Notes: a model not told the origin generated them from the sequence alone. A DNA stretch of 64,000 nucleotides from Brachycybe producta (GCA_036925085.1 JAUPFP010000027.1:3461501-3525500); one strand, 5' to 3'; counted from the first letter of the stretch, positions 25,346-38,398 are shown. Made by a program: numbers and translations.

Positions 25346-27220
25346 GAGTAGAAAACTTTTTGTTTCTAAATTGTCAATTGTAGACGTTTCAATTTAAATC
25401 GGAGTTAATTTTAACGAGTAGTTAGGTTTGTCCTCTTTTTTCTTTTTTACATTCGATAGAATTACCTAAATTTATTTCATTTTGTTTACTAATTACGAGT
25501 TTCACTTTTGAATGACAACTGATTAGGCTTATTATTGATAACAAAGAAGATAGTTGTTATCTTCGTCAGAGAGATAACTTTTAAAATTTAAAACGACTGT
25601 CGAACTATGCACTCAATTCCAATATATCATCTGATATATCATTCGATATCAAAGAAATTCTCAGTGTGTTAGGAAATTTACGAAAAAGTAACCAATTACT
25701 ACTGTATAACTACTAATTTGTACAAATTGTAGTTAGAATTAATTATCTTTTTCTAATGAAAAATGAAATTTATTTTTTAAATGTTTCAACTGATCTAATT
25801 AATTATTAATTCTAATTCAACACGAAATATTCTTTCTTTAGTTGAATTGGATCCGTGTTTTTCTAGTCCTTGTCACGTAAATTCCGAATGCGTGCCAGCA
25901 CCTGGCAAGAGTGGTGGTTACAATTGTACTTGCATCGAACCGTACTATGGCAACGGAACGTTCTGCACGAGTACTTATATTTCATTTTGAAACCTCCGTT
26001 TTTGGGAATTAAAATTTGTTTGTTGGGTTATTTTTTTTTTAAATTGAAGATCCTTGCAAACCGAATCCGTGTTCAAATGAGGAGACTTGTAATGGGACAT
26101 TTGAGAACGAAGTCGTCGGACACAAGTGCTATTGCGACTTGAACCGTTTTTTTTACGACACTCAAGGCAAATGCACGTGCAAATATTTCTGCCAGTCTAT
26201 AGACGATGACGATGGTAACGATGACGATGTTTACGATAACGATGACGATTATGTGTTCGATCCCACGACACCCGTTTGTACGGAACGTTGTACTCATGCG
26301 TCGTATTCTTGTTCCAATGGTCACTGGTTCGATTCCAAGGGATCCTGTCAAGGTTTGTGTTTAAGGCCTTTGACGGCACACACACACACACACGGACCAC
26401 TTTTCGACTACTAAATGAAGTCGGATTATTGTCAAAACCAACCACTTTGAGATCACTGCTGTGGTTGGAATGTGGTCCAAATGTGGTAGAGTGAAAAAAG
26501 TGGTCGCATTTAGCGACAGGAATGGGGATTCACTAGCCAATTCCGCTATACTGAAGTTGGAAAGTAATTGAAAAGTCGCTCGTGTTCCAAGAATGTGTGG
26601 CGTTTTTCCACTGAAAATACATTGCAACCCCAGCCAAGAGCCACCTTGCGACTTCATTTCGCAGTCGAAAAGCGATCAGAAAGTAGTCTTGTGTGTGAAG
26701 GCTCTCTTATTGTAAACAAACAAACAAACAATTTAGAAATGGATTTGTGTCGTCCGGCCAAACCGTGTGGACCTCATGGAATCTCGTGTGTGTCCTCTTT
26801 GAGTGCCTACAATTGCACCTGTCGTCAAGGTTACACCTTTAATGGCACCACCTGCATAGGTAATCATGCAATGTGTTTGTCTGTAAATTATTCCTCGTAC
26901 TTTCTTATGCAAATGATCCGTCACTTATGACTTAACACGTTTCGGTTTCTTTCGAGACGTGTCGCTTCATTTTATGGAGTAATTTCAAGGATGTTTTGCG
27001 TAATTGACGAGATTTGCAATTTTATTCGATGATTTAGATGTGGATGAATGTGAAAATAATTCATCGATATGCAGCGGTGGCGGTGGTGGTGGTGATGATG
27101 ATATTCATTGTGTGAATACGGATGGTGGTTATTTGTGTGTTTGTGATGTCCAGAATTCGATTGCAGTCAAAGACCACAATGGACATTTGCATTGTCTTCG
27201 TGAGAACTCTTCTTTTTTTA

Positions 27221-27268
<48 letters not shown>

Positions 27269-29573
27269 TTGTCGGCTGTCTTATTGTCATTTTTCGTTCT
27301 CGCAAATGTTGCAGTAATAAACGAATGCGGATTGTACAATGCAGGATGTTCTCAAAACTGTCTCGATAGGAATTCTGGACGTCAGTGTTCTTGTCTCGAT
27401 GGTTTTCATTTAAACACCGATAATAGAAGTTGTGCATTCGGTAAGAATTTACTTTTAATTCTTACCATCATTTATGGTGGTTTTATAGTGTGAACCGGCG
27501 CCTGCTTGATTACATTCTGTCTTTCAGAGAAGCAAAATGAATAGAAACTTGAAAGCGTTTTAGTTACTAGAAGGGTAGCTCAAAATTTTTAAATTTTTAA
27601 ATTTTTAAATTTTTTAAATTTATTTTTAAATTCAAAATTTTAAATAGTTCGAAATTAAAAATTTATCATTTTAAAAAACGTTTATTTTGAAAGATACCAC
27701 AATGAAAATACTCTCTTAAGTGTTTGAGCTACCCTTCTAGTTTCTAAAGCACTCTTAATTCTCCTCTTCCGAAAGACATAATAATCAGCTGTTCATGAAC
27801 ACCGTTAATTTATTAATTAAAAATGTTGATTGACAGATGAAGGCGGCAAGTATAAGCCGTGTACGGGAGCTAATAGTTTAAAGTGTGGAGTCGGTGGAGT
27901 TTGTGTCATTCTCGATGGCCGTAATGAGTCTCGATGTCTCTGTTTCGACGGTTACAAATTTAACGAGACCAGCAAAACTTGCGAACGTCAGAGGAGAATC
28001 GCTTAATTTCCATTTTCGTTTTTACATTTCTTTTGTGGTTCGTGTTTTTCTTTTAGCTGTTGGTAATTGTGACTCGATCGACAACAATTGTTTCAACGGT
28101 GGAAATTGCACTCAGTCTGCATTTCAACCTGGTTATCTGTGTTCGTGTCCCAGTGGATTCAAAAATGGACCTTTGGGACGATGTTATGGCAAGTTAAAAA
28201 TGGATTTACAATTTGGAATTTGTTTCAAAATGATGTGTTTGGTATTATTTATTTCAAGAGCAAGATATTTGCCTCCAAGATCCGGACATTTGCGGTGAGA
28301 ATGGTCACTGCGTTAAGGTGGTTGGTGGCGGTGGTTACAAGTGCAAATGTCGACCGGGATACGTCCTCGTCACTAATGTCGACGGCATCTCGAAATGCAC
28401 CTGTAGGTGACCTCTTCCTCGTCTTTCCACCTTTTCCTAAAATCACATTTTAATTTCTTTAATCATTTTAGCCATCGATTATTGCGGCAGAAGTGCAGTG
28501 AGACAATCGTGTGAGGTTCAGGGGAAACTGTGTCGTAATTTCCCCGGTTACTACGAGTGTTACTGTCCCATACCGTATTATCCCCGAGGCTCGGATGGAG
28601 ACACGGCTTGTATTCCCCCAGGTATTTTTCTTTTACCTTATTTCAAAAAGCGTCTCTTTAAAATATATTCAAAGTTTTATTTAAAACGAGGTTCATTTTT
28701 AAAACAACATAAAAAGCTTATTTTTTTTAAAGATATGAAACATGAAAATTACTCTTTGTTGATTGAGCGCCCCTTCTAGTTTGTAATAATAATAAACTAG
28801 AAAGACAGAATAACACGTTAAAACCACCTTAAATGAATGCAATTTAAAAGTTAATTTTCGTAGATAGTCTAGTTTCAAATAAAGTTTGACAATTTTGCTT
28901 CTTCCTGGAATGCCTTCCTTAATTCCTGCCTGAAGCTAACTAAAGTGTATTGAAAATTAGTCTGGGGGGGGGGGGGAAACACACATTAATTTTGGGCACT
29001 CTCCTTTTTCAGGAAATGATGCGTTCATTGTGGTCCTGGAGATGTTTTTGTTTGGAAGTTACTTTGATAACAGTTACACTGGTCAAAGGAGAATGGAAAA
29101 CACATTGAAAATACACGTAATTAGGATCCATTATTAATTATTAGAAAAGGAGACTAGAAAGAATTGAAGGAAAAGTGGAGTTGGCAGTGATTGCGACTCT
29201 ACAGGGGTTGCTTTTCACCTTTTTTTTTTTTGTTTGGGTTTTTCTAGTTATTTGGTTCCATTTTGCCCAACTACGTTGACGTTAAAAACATTGAACTGAC
29301 TGCTTTTGATATTGTCAGGTGATCTTTATTTCGTGAGTTTGTTGTTTTTAGTTGATTTGTTAATTCGTTGTTTAATTGTTAATTAGTGGAAGTGGCGCTC
29401 ACATTAAAGCGAACGTTTTCTTCGGCTGCCACGTGCCCTATCTAAACGACCTCCTTCTGGAGACGTGCGCAAACGACACGGTCGGTGGCGGTGGCTGTGT
29501 TCTGCCGCCCGATCTCCTTGTCGATCGTACGACACTCGCACGCTCCATCAGCCGTAACGTCTCTCACAAATAT

Positions 29574-29609
<36 letters not shown>

Positions 29610-31023
29610 GTTTTTCTTAATAATGTGTTTTATTAACAGCGTACACAATGTGTTACGCCGAGAGTCGATTGTGTGGTCCACTTGGAAAATGCATTCAGAG
29701 CGAACACAATTACACGTGTCAGTGTAAGACCGGTTACGAAGTGGACGGTTACGTGGACCGCAAGAAACCCATTTGCGTTGGTAACAACAATCTTTTATTA
29801 TTTGAAATTGATTGACGGACGATGTTGACGCGTCATCTACACTTATTAATATAGATGTGGACGAGTGCAACATAAATCCGCACATCTGTGGTTCTCCTAG
29901 CATGAGATGCGTCAACATTGTTGGCGATTTCGAGTGTGAGTGTGAGGAGTGTTACTACTCGAACGAAGACGTAACGGCCTGCGTCCGTATGTTTATACTT
30001 ACTCCTCAAGTGTCTCGAGAGTGTTTATTAATAATGCATCTTAAAATAGACGTTTGCGCCATCAATCCTTGCAAGAACGACGGTCGTTGTTCCGAGAATC
30101 GGATCGGACACAACTGTGGTTACAGCTGTCGGTTCGTTTTTTAATTTCATTCCTCTTTCTCTTTCTTTTTTAAATTTGAAATGTGTTTCTCTTTTCAGGT
30201 GTACTCGAGATCATTACGGGCCTCACTGTGAGTTTTTTAATGATGAACTGAGAAGTAAGTTGTTTTCTGTGAAAAGGGGAGGAGAGTAGATCCCGACTAA
30301 TTAAGGTGATGCGGTCCTTCTAAGGTGCGAACACCAACACTGCGATCACAGGTGGTGTCCTCGGTGGCATTCTTCTTCTTATCCTTCTCGTCGGGGGATT
30401 GGTTCTCTTTAGGTGAGCCCACCTCCTAAGACGTACTTTTGTGTGCGTTTGATTCTCAATGAAGAGTTTTGCGTCCCTGTTACATTTGTTGCCTGTAAGC
30501 TGCTGGAACTTTAATTGTATGACAACAAATGGCCGAAATTGTTGTTTGTCTTGGCACACGGACCACTTTTTAGTGGTTGAGTTCGACTGCAAAAATGAAG
30601 TCGGCATATTATTCATATGCGAAGGTGCAATTACATTGCAACCACAGCCCAGCCACCAGCGACAACAGGTGGTAGTCGAGCTCAACTACACAAAAATGGT
30701 CTCCGTGCAATGGGACAACGGATTTATGGGGCCAACGTGCATCGAGGGGTTGGTGCCTATAATCAGTCTGTATTCTAGCAGCACATTCCTTTGGTTATCG
30801 ATTTATTAAGCGGTGGGACGTCATCTTTTTGTGGTGACACGTGACGTCACATGGATGGGCCGGATAAATCGATGACTAACAGAATGTACAGGAAGTTAAA
30901 AGTACTTGTTGTGTGGTGGCGCAAAATTCCTATTAAGGGGATTTTTTATTTGTCTGTTTGTAATGTGTTTGTTTTGGTGTCCGTGTTTTCAGGAATAAGA
31001 AAAAGGGCGGGTATTTCGAGTAA
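25172..31023 (+). CDS. type I membrane protein with ~12 EGF-like modules and a SEA-like block, 19 exons
   Basis: Exons: 25172-25274, 25842-25970, 26050-26352, 26737-26859, 27038-27199, 27315-27440, 27837-27986, 28057-28188, 28259-28402, 28472-28621, 29013-29116, 29248-29318, 29387-29553, 29640-29780, 29855-29986, 30050-30131, 30199-30254, 30325-30412, 30993-31023; 797 aa. Exon 1 is hydrophobic (signal peptide). Nearly every other exon is a phase-1 six-cysteine EGF module. Two begin DVDEC, the calcium-binding form (about 220 and 669). Module 2 carries an Asp-rich insertion (about 126-149). Residues about 508-621 resemble a SEA domain, then three more EGF modules, a transmembrane segment (about 767-786, GGVLGGILLLILLVGGLVLF) and a short NKKKGGYFE tail. 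AATAAA is at 31127. Exon 8 uses a GC donor. The layout suggests a cell-surface adhesion or mucin-like protein; I cannot name an ortholog. Confidence 0.85.
25283..25346. repeat. (ATT)n microsatellite in EGF-gene intron 1
   Basis: About twenty nearly perfect ATT units follow directly after the exon 1 donor. The tyrosine-rich frame across it is an artefact. Confidence 0.9.
26377..26700. repeat. CACACGGACCAC-family element in EGF-gene intron 3
   Basis: It starts in a (CA)n run leading into CGGACCACTTTT. The TGAAGTCGG and GCAGTCGA boxes are shared with 30556-30745. The far end is degenerate. Confidence 0.45.
27525..27790. mobile_element. foldback-family copy in EGF-gene intron 6
   Basis: The left arm GTTACTAGAAGGGTAGCTCA (about 27563) and the right arm TGAGCTACCCTTCTAGTTTC (about 27724) are inverted, with the CTTTCAGA/TCCGAAAG outer flank. 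The interior has a degenerate AAATTT tandem stretch. The intron still splices cleanly around it by phase. Confidence 0.8.
28650..28815. mobile_element. partial foldback-family copy in EGF-gene intron 10
   Basis: The right arm (GATTGAGCGCCCCTTCTAGT, about 28762) and an inner AAAGATATGAAACATGAAAA box are present. The left arm is eroded. Confidence 0.55.
30556..30745. repeat. CACACGGACCAC-family element in EGF-gene intron 18
   Basis: It begins CACACGGACCACTTTTTAGT and shares GACTGCAAAAATGAAGTCGG with the intron 3 copy. The right end is not clear. Confidence 0.45.
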
Positions 31024-32085
31024 GTCTTTTGGAATAATCGAAAGAATGTCACTTGCCAAAAAGTGGAAAAATCAGATATTCTGCAAAATTGCCAGGTAAT
31101 TTGAACAACCGCCATTGTAGGCAAATAATAAAACAACATTGCCCCAATTGACTTATATTGGTTGTTCTGTAGATTGCCTGGTAAATTTACGGAATGACTG
31201 ATTTTCTACTTTAGTTGCAACAAAATCTTACAAAAAAAAAATGGCAATCAGTAATTTTAATGTTTGAGTTCTTTTAAAAAAATTCCAGGTTCCGTAAATA
31301 GAACTCACACGCGTGCATGACGCGTAATTTGCACGTGGCGACGACAGCCACAAACAGACTGAGGAAAAATAAAATCACCCACCCCTCCCCTTTTTAACGT
31401 GTAATAAGCGTAATTTATCACCCCTAAGACTCGGATAGAGGCTAAATTTAGGAATAATTTTATTCAAATTTAGCTCTCTATGTAACGTCACTGGTCCCAC
31501 CCACTCATTTTGAATAACCAATGAAAATGGGTTCAGTGTGTGTGATCGATATCGATTGTATATCGTAGAGTTGATGTTCCCGATATCTCAGTCGGTTTCG
31601 ATTAGTTTCTAGCTAAAATGTGATCGCACATTAAAGTTTTTAATCGTTTATTTTTGTTGTTATTTAAGTTATTACAATAAATATAACAATTATACTTTCA
31701 CAAAAATTGTATTTTAAATTTGTTGAAATATGTTTCGTAGATATATTTTAGCTTAAATTAAGTTTTTTAAACGCCGAATCACCATTTAACGAATTCTCTC
31801 CGGACATGAGAAAGAAATCGATATGTTTTTAAACTACAAGAGTATCGATATGCAAATACTCGTTTGGCTCCTCCTCCTACAATTCGACTTCCATTCTGAT
31901 CGTTTACGAAAGGCGCTCTGAATACTCGGAGTAATTTATTCATCATTGTAACTTACGTATATGACGTTAATCTGAACACTCCGAGCAATTCTCCGTAGGT
32001 TTACCGCGGGTTCTCTCTTGTTATTCCGGCGGCGGGCGCTTGTTGTTTTTGCCGTCACCACTTGAGTTCTTCGTGTCATTCGTTT
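31024..32085. other. EGF-gene 3' UTR and intergenic space
   Basis: The EGF-gene poly(A) signal AATAAA is at 31127-31132. The rest has no supported exon. Near 31985-32060 the sequence becomes GC-richer and less repetitive, compatible with a promoter for the transcript proposed next. Confidence 0.4.
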
Positions 32086-32546
32086 ATGTTCCGTTCGGTG
32101 AGTAATTTCTTAAGAATATATACTTGTAATTTTTTTTTAGAATACTATTAGTGGTGCTGTAATTTCATAATTCATATTATACACGATTGAAGTATTTGAC
32201 AAGTTTGTGCGTGCGCGTTAGGTGCACGGGCAGAAGAGGTGAAGGTGGGAGGCGTTGCTAATTTGGGGTGGTTGTTGGCCATTCTCTTTCATTCTGGTTG
32301 TTTTTATTAATTCCAATCAATAAATGAGTTTTCTCCTCGTTCACTAAAAATGTCGTTTTTTATATTTTTCTAGGAATTTCCATTCGAAAAATGCGACTTG
32401 TTTATGAAACTTTGTCTCGGATCGGTGTTTGGCGGCATTTTGGCGGCCATGTGCTTTTTTTTTAATTTCTACTGTGTGGTTTGCAATATTGTCGGTTAGA
32501 TGGCGCCACTTTCTTCGGTCGTTCTTATTCATCACAGGCCCTCTAC
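32086..32546 (+). other. possible 5' exons of another transcript (tiny ORF or UTR)
   Basis: A strong donor (TTCG|gtgagt) ends a piece at 32097. A strong acceptor (tatatttttctag|GAATTT) starts a second piece at 32374, which ends at another good donor (CTCTAC|gtaagt, about 32546). Joining the first two gives a 45-aa frame from ATG 32086 to TAG 32499, ending in a hydrophobic Cys/Phe-rich stretch. It could be a small membrane peptide or simply 5' UTR of a gene whose body lies downstream across a long intron. Confidence 0.3.
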
Positions 32547-34367
32547 GTAAGTTAGTTGCTTCTTCTTACTATTTAGTGTGCAATGCATAATACATACAGT
32601 ATTATCCATACGATGTGTGTTTACATATAAATACAATCTGTCCGTTTCCAACGTGATAACGAGTGATTGATTAATTAGTTAATTAAGTGGCTCTTGAATA
32701 TAGTTATTAGCCTGTTTTTTCTATGTTTTATTTGGTTTTCGTGGGCGGAAATCTCAACGCAAAAGATTATTCATAAATTATTCACTTATTTTTATTATTA
32801 TTATTATTATCTTCATAGTTATTATTATTATTATTTTCTTTTATTATTTAATAAGTGTGTTTTTTTGTTGTTGTTGCGGGAAAATTAATTCTCGTTTCAT
32901 TCAAAACCTCAATTTTTAATTATTTTTTTTTTCAAATTTTAACTTCATTCATAAAAATGTTTCTTATGAAACAAACAAATTTAGAAGTTTTTTTTATCTA
33001 TTTTGCGGCCAGGCCCCCTCCCTCGGCCCCGTTTAATGAGAGGAGGTCCTGGCCCCCTTCCTCCCCTGTTTGTAATTCTCCTTTTAATAACTAGGGACCG
33101 CATTACGGAACACTGTGGGCCCTTTGATGTCACTGCTTGTGCGTTATTATTTTTATGACTGTTTAAATAATATAATAATATTTTGTCATTTGCTTTTAGT
33201 ATCTTTTCTATCATTAGAACCCACTGGCCCCTCCTACTGTTAATGTAAGGCCCGGGCCCCACTCCTTCCCTCCTGCCCCCCCCCCCCCCCCACCTTTTAT
33301 TGACCTCGTGATTCTCGTTTTCTCACCTTTTTCGTTGTTTCCGCTTTCGAAACACAGAAAAGAGAGACACATAGTAATTAAATGATCCGTTAATTATCTT
33401 TAAAAATTAACAGAGAGAGAGAGAGAGAAGGTCGTTTCTTTTTTGAAAAACAAAACCTTCTCTGATGACACATTTTTCTTCAATGTGTGTTATGCAACTC
33501 AGGTGTGAACGGAGAGATAGAGGGGGGGGGGGACCCTCCGTCCCTTTTTTTATCGAAAAACAAAAGTGAAACTCTTGTTTTTACTTGTTGTTTAAAACAA
33601 AGGGCCCTTTTTATTTTAGAAGGCCCTATTTTAGAGGGTGGTGGGTGGGTGGTTTGAGTGGCGCCTGGGATTCTGGTCGGTGTCGTTTGTGCGCATGCGT
33701 GTCCCACAATATATATACATGTACTATACGTGCCACGTACAGATGGATGGATGGATGGAAGGATGATGTGTACTGTTCTTAAATTGACGTCCACGGTGAA
33801 CATTATTATCTGCCTTATTATTATTATTATTATATAGGGGCCCATATTTTTTTTCTCTTTCTGCAAAAAGAGAGAGAAAGGGGGAGTTACACCTCCCCCT
33901 CCCCCCCCCCCCCCCCAAAAAAAAATAATCTCTCTTTTTCTCAGTCGTTCTCCGTGTTTTTTTTTTCTCGTTCGAATGTCTTTTGTGTAATACGTTTCGT
34001 TATGCGTTGTTTAGGTTGGCCGCCACAAAAATCGTTTTTTCGACGTCGTTGGATTTTTCTTTCTTTTCTAAAATGACGACTATGATTATAGGCCTAGATG
34101 GGGTTTCAGAGAGAGAGAGGGGGGGGGGAGGTGAATGTGCCATTAATGACTCCAACCCTCTAACCCCACCCCCTTAGAAAAACACACCTCTTAGCTCTCT
34201 TTTCTCAACAAAAAAAAAGTGTATTTCTACAGGGTGAGCACGATACGAATGGTCATTTCTACTCTCTAACGTCACATACAGGGTGACGACATGCACAAAG
34301 TCAACACAATGAGAACAGTTTCCACTTCAGATTTTGGTTGATTAACACGTGATTTTCCATCTCTTCT

Positions 34368-34480
34368 GTCGTATTTCAGGTGAAACTTGAATGTCGTTTA
34401 CAAACTAGAAGGGTAGCAGCTCAATCATTTAATTCGTATTTTCAAATTTGATATCGTTCAAAATAAACTTTTTATATCAC
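34368..34480. mobile_element. partial foldback-family copy (left arm)
   Basis: It carries AAACTAGAAGGGTAGCAGCT followed by TCAATCATTT and the inner GATATCGTTCAAAATAAACT box. The matching right arm is not seen. Confidence 0.6.
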
Positions 34481-35025
34481 TTTTTTTTAAATATTTGTTT
34501 AGAAGAAGTTTATTTTGAAAAGGTTAGGATAAAATTAATTAATGTTTCTATAAATATTTGTTTTCTGCGCCCCACCCACCCCACCCTTCTTTTTTTAAAA
34601 AAAAATACCCCCCCCCCCTCTTTAACTCCTGTTGAACTTCTTTGAATTTTGCATTTTATATAAATTTGCCATATTAATCAAAGGAATTGTGTTTTATAAT
34701 ATTTTTCAATGGAAAAAGAATGTTGAAATTTTGTTGAATCCTTGAATATTTTGTCCATTTTTTTAAGAGTCGCAACTTTTCATCTGCCTTCCCCCCTTCC
34801 TCCCTCCTCCCCCCTATAATCCAACAACAATCCCCTGAATTTCAACTATCCCACTTTTTTCCCCTATCTCTCTCTCTCTCTCTCTCTCTCTGTCTTATCT
34901 GTTCTGATATAACTGCTGTGGGCTCATTGGGGCATATAATTAAGGGTTTTCAGACTTTGTGAGAATAAGAGAGAAGGGGGGGGGGGGCTACAATTGGTCC
35001 AGACACGGTCATCATTTCATCCTCC

Positions 35026-35080
35026 ATTTTTCTTCTTCTTCTTGTGTCTCTTTTATTAATATTAATATATTTCCCTTTTT

Positions 35081-35179
<99 letters not shown>

Positions 35180-35233
35180 AAAAGGGAAATATATTAATAT
35201 TAATAAAAGAGACACAAGAAGAAGAAGAAAAAT
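35026..35233. repeat. long inverted repeat with an (AT)n centre
   Basis: Arms 35026-35092 and about 35172-35233 are reverse complements apart from one T-run length difference; they include CTTGTGTCTCTTTTATTAAT and its inverse. The centre is almost pure (AT)n, itself self-complementary, so the whole ~208 bp could extrude as a cruciform. Confidence 0.85.
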
Positions 35234-35646
35234 GTCGAATAATTCCACTCAGAGCCTCCATTTTAAGTTAGAATATTAAGGGGAAAGGGGGGGGGGGGGG
35301 TGTATTAGGGGACTTGATTTAAGAGGGGATTTCGTGATGCACTTTTTTTTATTTGGTTTTCTTGAAGATATCTTTCACATTTTGATTATTATTATTATTG
35401 ATCAATGATTGAAATTGACACTCGGACATTTCTTCTTCTTCTTAAGATTGTCTTTTTCGTTTCTTCCTTCTCCATTAAAGAGAAGAGAAAATCAAAAAAA
35501 AAAGAAAAGATGGGGGGAGAGAAAATGGCGCCGGAAATTGTAAGGAGATGGACACACAGTTGCCCCCTGTAATTTAAGGCACTTGAATTATTAGGATTTG
35601 ACCAAACTGTGAACAAAAAAAACTCCAACACGTTCATTTTTCTTGG

Positions 35647-35686
<40 letters not shown>

Positions 35687-36114
35687 AATCAATCATTCAT
35701 TGGTAAAGTTAAAGCTACTATTTTTCTGTCTTAATTTCTAGTTATGAATTGATTTGATTGGAATATTGAAACATTTTTTTTTGAGATAATATTTTCAAGA
35801 ATAAGTAAGGAGTTGGGATGTTGACTTTTAGAAAAGGTGTTTCTATTGTTTTCTCGAAAGAAAAAGGTGTAAAAGTGTTTCAAGAACATTTTTTGTGGAG
35901 GAGGATTAGGGGGAGGGGGAGGAGGAGGAAATGTTTCAAGATTAAGAAGAAGAAAAAATCCTTATTCTCTTTTCTACTCTTGAGTCCATATAATAATAAT
36001 AATAATAATGAGAAGAAGAAATGATGGAGTCGTTTTTTTATCCATCTTCTAACAATTGTATATTTTAGAAAGAAAAAGAAAAAACAGGCTCTCTCTCCCA
36101 CCCCCACCCCCCTT

Positions 36115-36712
36115 AATACTATGGTTCCATTATCTTAGAAGAGGATAGAAGATAAAAGACGATTGAAGGAGGAAAGACAACATGCACATGCGCAGTACAT
36201 CTCACTAGGAAAAGCGGTTTATTCTGAAAAGTATCCGCTAAAGTAGTGTGGGTTCCACTCATGGGTGCACTTGAAGGGAAAACACGACCTGAGAAAAATT
36301 ATTTCTGGGGTCCTAAGGACTAAAGAGTAAGTCAAATATGAGCGTATATGCAAATTACAAATGGTTTTAGTGTCAATTTCTTGTGCTATTTGGCACAAAC
36401 ATTTAGCGAGCGAAGCGAGCAAAAATTTTAAAAATGTCTGAAACCAGTAAAAATCCTTTTTCTTAACCAAAAAGTGTCATTTTTACTTTTTTTTTTTCTG
36501 GATTTCCTATTAAAAAATTTCTTGAAATTTTTTTCTTGTGTGATTTTTAACCTTTCATAAAATTACATCATAAAATCAGCCTATAAATTCTAATGGGGAA
36601 AACCAGCCCATCAAGCTAAGCAGCCCATTTGGCCCCTGGTTCCATGAGAAACAATTTCGACGACGAGGTTAATATCATCGAAAATCAAAGACAATAATGG
36701 AACCGTAGTATT
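36115..36712. mobile_element. ~600-bp TIR element
   Basis: The ends AATACTATGGTTCCATTAT (36115-36133) and ATAATGGAACCGTAGTATT (36694-36712) are inverted with one mismatch. The interior has no transposase frame. A related end, ATGGTTCCATTAT, appears alone at about 39190. Confidence 0.65.
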
Positions 36713-37394
36713 GTATCTCGTAATGGATTCGAATGGAGAGGAGGAGGGGGTGGTTTTTAATGGTGCTCCTTTTTTGACTTGATTCGGAACAAGAACCGTG
36801 TTGATTTTTAGGGGGTGCTTCCCCCCCCCCCCCCCCCCCCTCTCCTCTTTCTATACTCTTCTTTTTTTGTGTTCTTTTTTCACGAGATATATCTACACAG
36901 CAGACATTTGCACTCTTATGTCTGTCTGTCTATGTAAATTGTAATGTGGGTACTCTTATGTATGTGTATTGTAGGTATATAATTGAGAGATGGACATGAG
37001 TTGAAGGGGGGGGGGGGGGTTTAAATAGAAAAAGAGAGGGATTTTTGGCGCCTCTCACAAATGTACAAAAAATACAAAGTGTATATCTTTTTTTTTTGGC
37101 CATTGTTATTCAATGTGTGGTTTTTTTTATATACTTTTGTTCTAAGTATATACACATATTATTATTGTACAAAATGGACTTTCTCTTTTTGTTGTGTTGT
37201 AAATCAAACTAAAAGCAAAAACTGGAAATTCATTCATTTAGTTCTAAAATGAGATTTTTTGTTGTTATTTTTGGTTCTTTGAATTCTGAACTTAAAAACG
37301 GCTCACAATTAAAACACGGAAAAATAAGAAGTTGTTTCGTTAAATTCCACTCTTGAATTTTCAAGATGTGGGTTTTGTGACTTTCTCAGATTTA

Positions 37395-37600
37395 ATTATG
37401 TCTTTCAGAAGAGCAAACAAACTTATTGGAAAGAGATTTAAAAACTAGAAGGGTAGCAGCTCAAATCATTTTTTTTTAAATATGGTATTTTTATGTTGAT
37501 TTATAAATAAAAAAAACTTATTTTGAAAAATATAAGAAGATTGCAAATTGTTACTTTTCTAGTTTCTAGAAACACATTCCAGTTTCTCTTGAGTTTGCAC
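37395..37600. mobile_element. foldback-family copy
   Basis: The left arm AAACTAGAAGGGTAGCAGCT (about 37442) and the right arm TTTTCTAGTTTCTAGAAACA (about 37555) are present, with the CTTTCAGAAGAGCAAAC outer flank. Confidence 0.7.
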
Positions 37601-38393
37601 TTTTATATAAATCAGGCGCCGTGCATTTTACACTTTTAAACGTATATTAGGTTGATTTTAGTTTTTACATTTTTTAGTTCTTACAAAATGCACTATTTTA
37701 ATTCGTTGTTTTTTTTTTTCTTGAAGATGTTTTTCTCGCGGTTTTTTCTTCTTCTTTTTTCCTAACTTATAATCATCTTTAAACTAAAAGAAGAAGAAGA
37801 AAACAACGCATTTTTCCAAATGTGGCCCCAATATGTTTAGACATTTTTTTTTTCTTTCTTTTTAAACTGTAAAATTCTACTCTTTTTTTCTTCTTCTAAA
37901 CAAGGGATAATGATAATGATGAGGATGATAAGGATAAGGACGGGGATCTCAATGATGATGATGATGATTTTCCAATGTCATAATTGTTTGATTGATGGGA
38001 CTCATGTTTACAAGACACATGATGATGATGATGATGATGATGATGGTGTTCTTTTCCTCCCTATCCCACCACACCACCCCACCATTTGGTTTTCTTATAT
38101 TATGTAATAGACACACACATGTTAGAATATTGTGCACCTTAAGGCCCTTTATTTATAAAAAGGGCCTTTTGCAAACCTAACTTTTTTTTTTTCTCAAAAC
38201 TTTTTCCTCCAATGAAAATAAAGATGGAAAAAGAGAGAAGGAATTTTCTTCTCCTTCTTTTAACACAATTTTCGCCGATCGATCGAAATCGTCGTTTCGG
38301 CGGGTTCATGAGAAACCGAAACTATCGACCCCTCTTTTGTTCCCCCACCCCCCTTTCCTCTCCTCTTTAGTGTATATATGGCTCTCGTAATAG

Positions 38394-38398
<5 letters not shown>

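Noticed and set aside
26139-26445. Alternative frames over EGF-gene exon 3
   Set aside because: The phase-consistent EGF reading explains the exon; the others are shadows.
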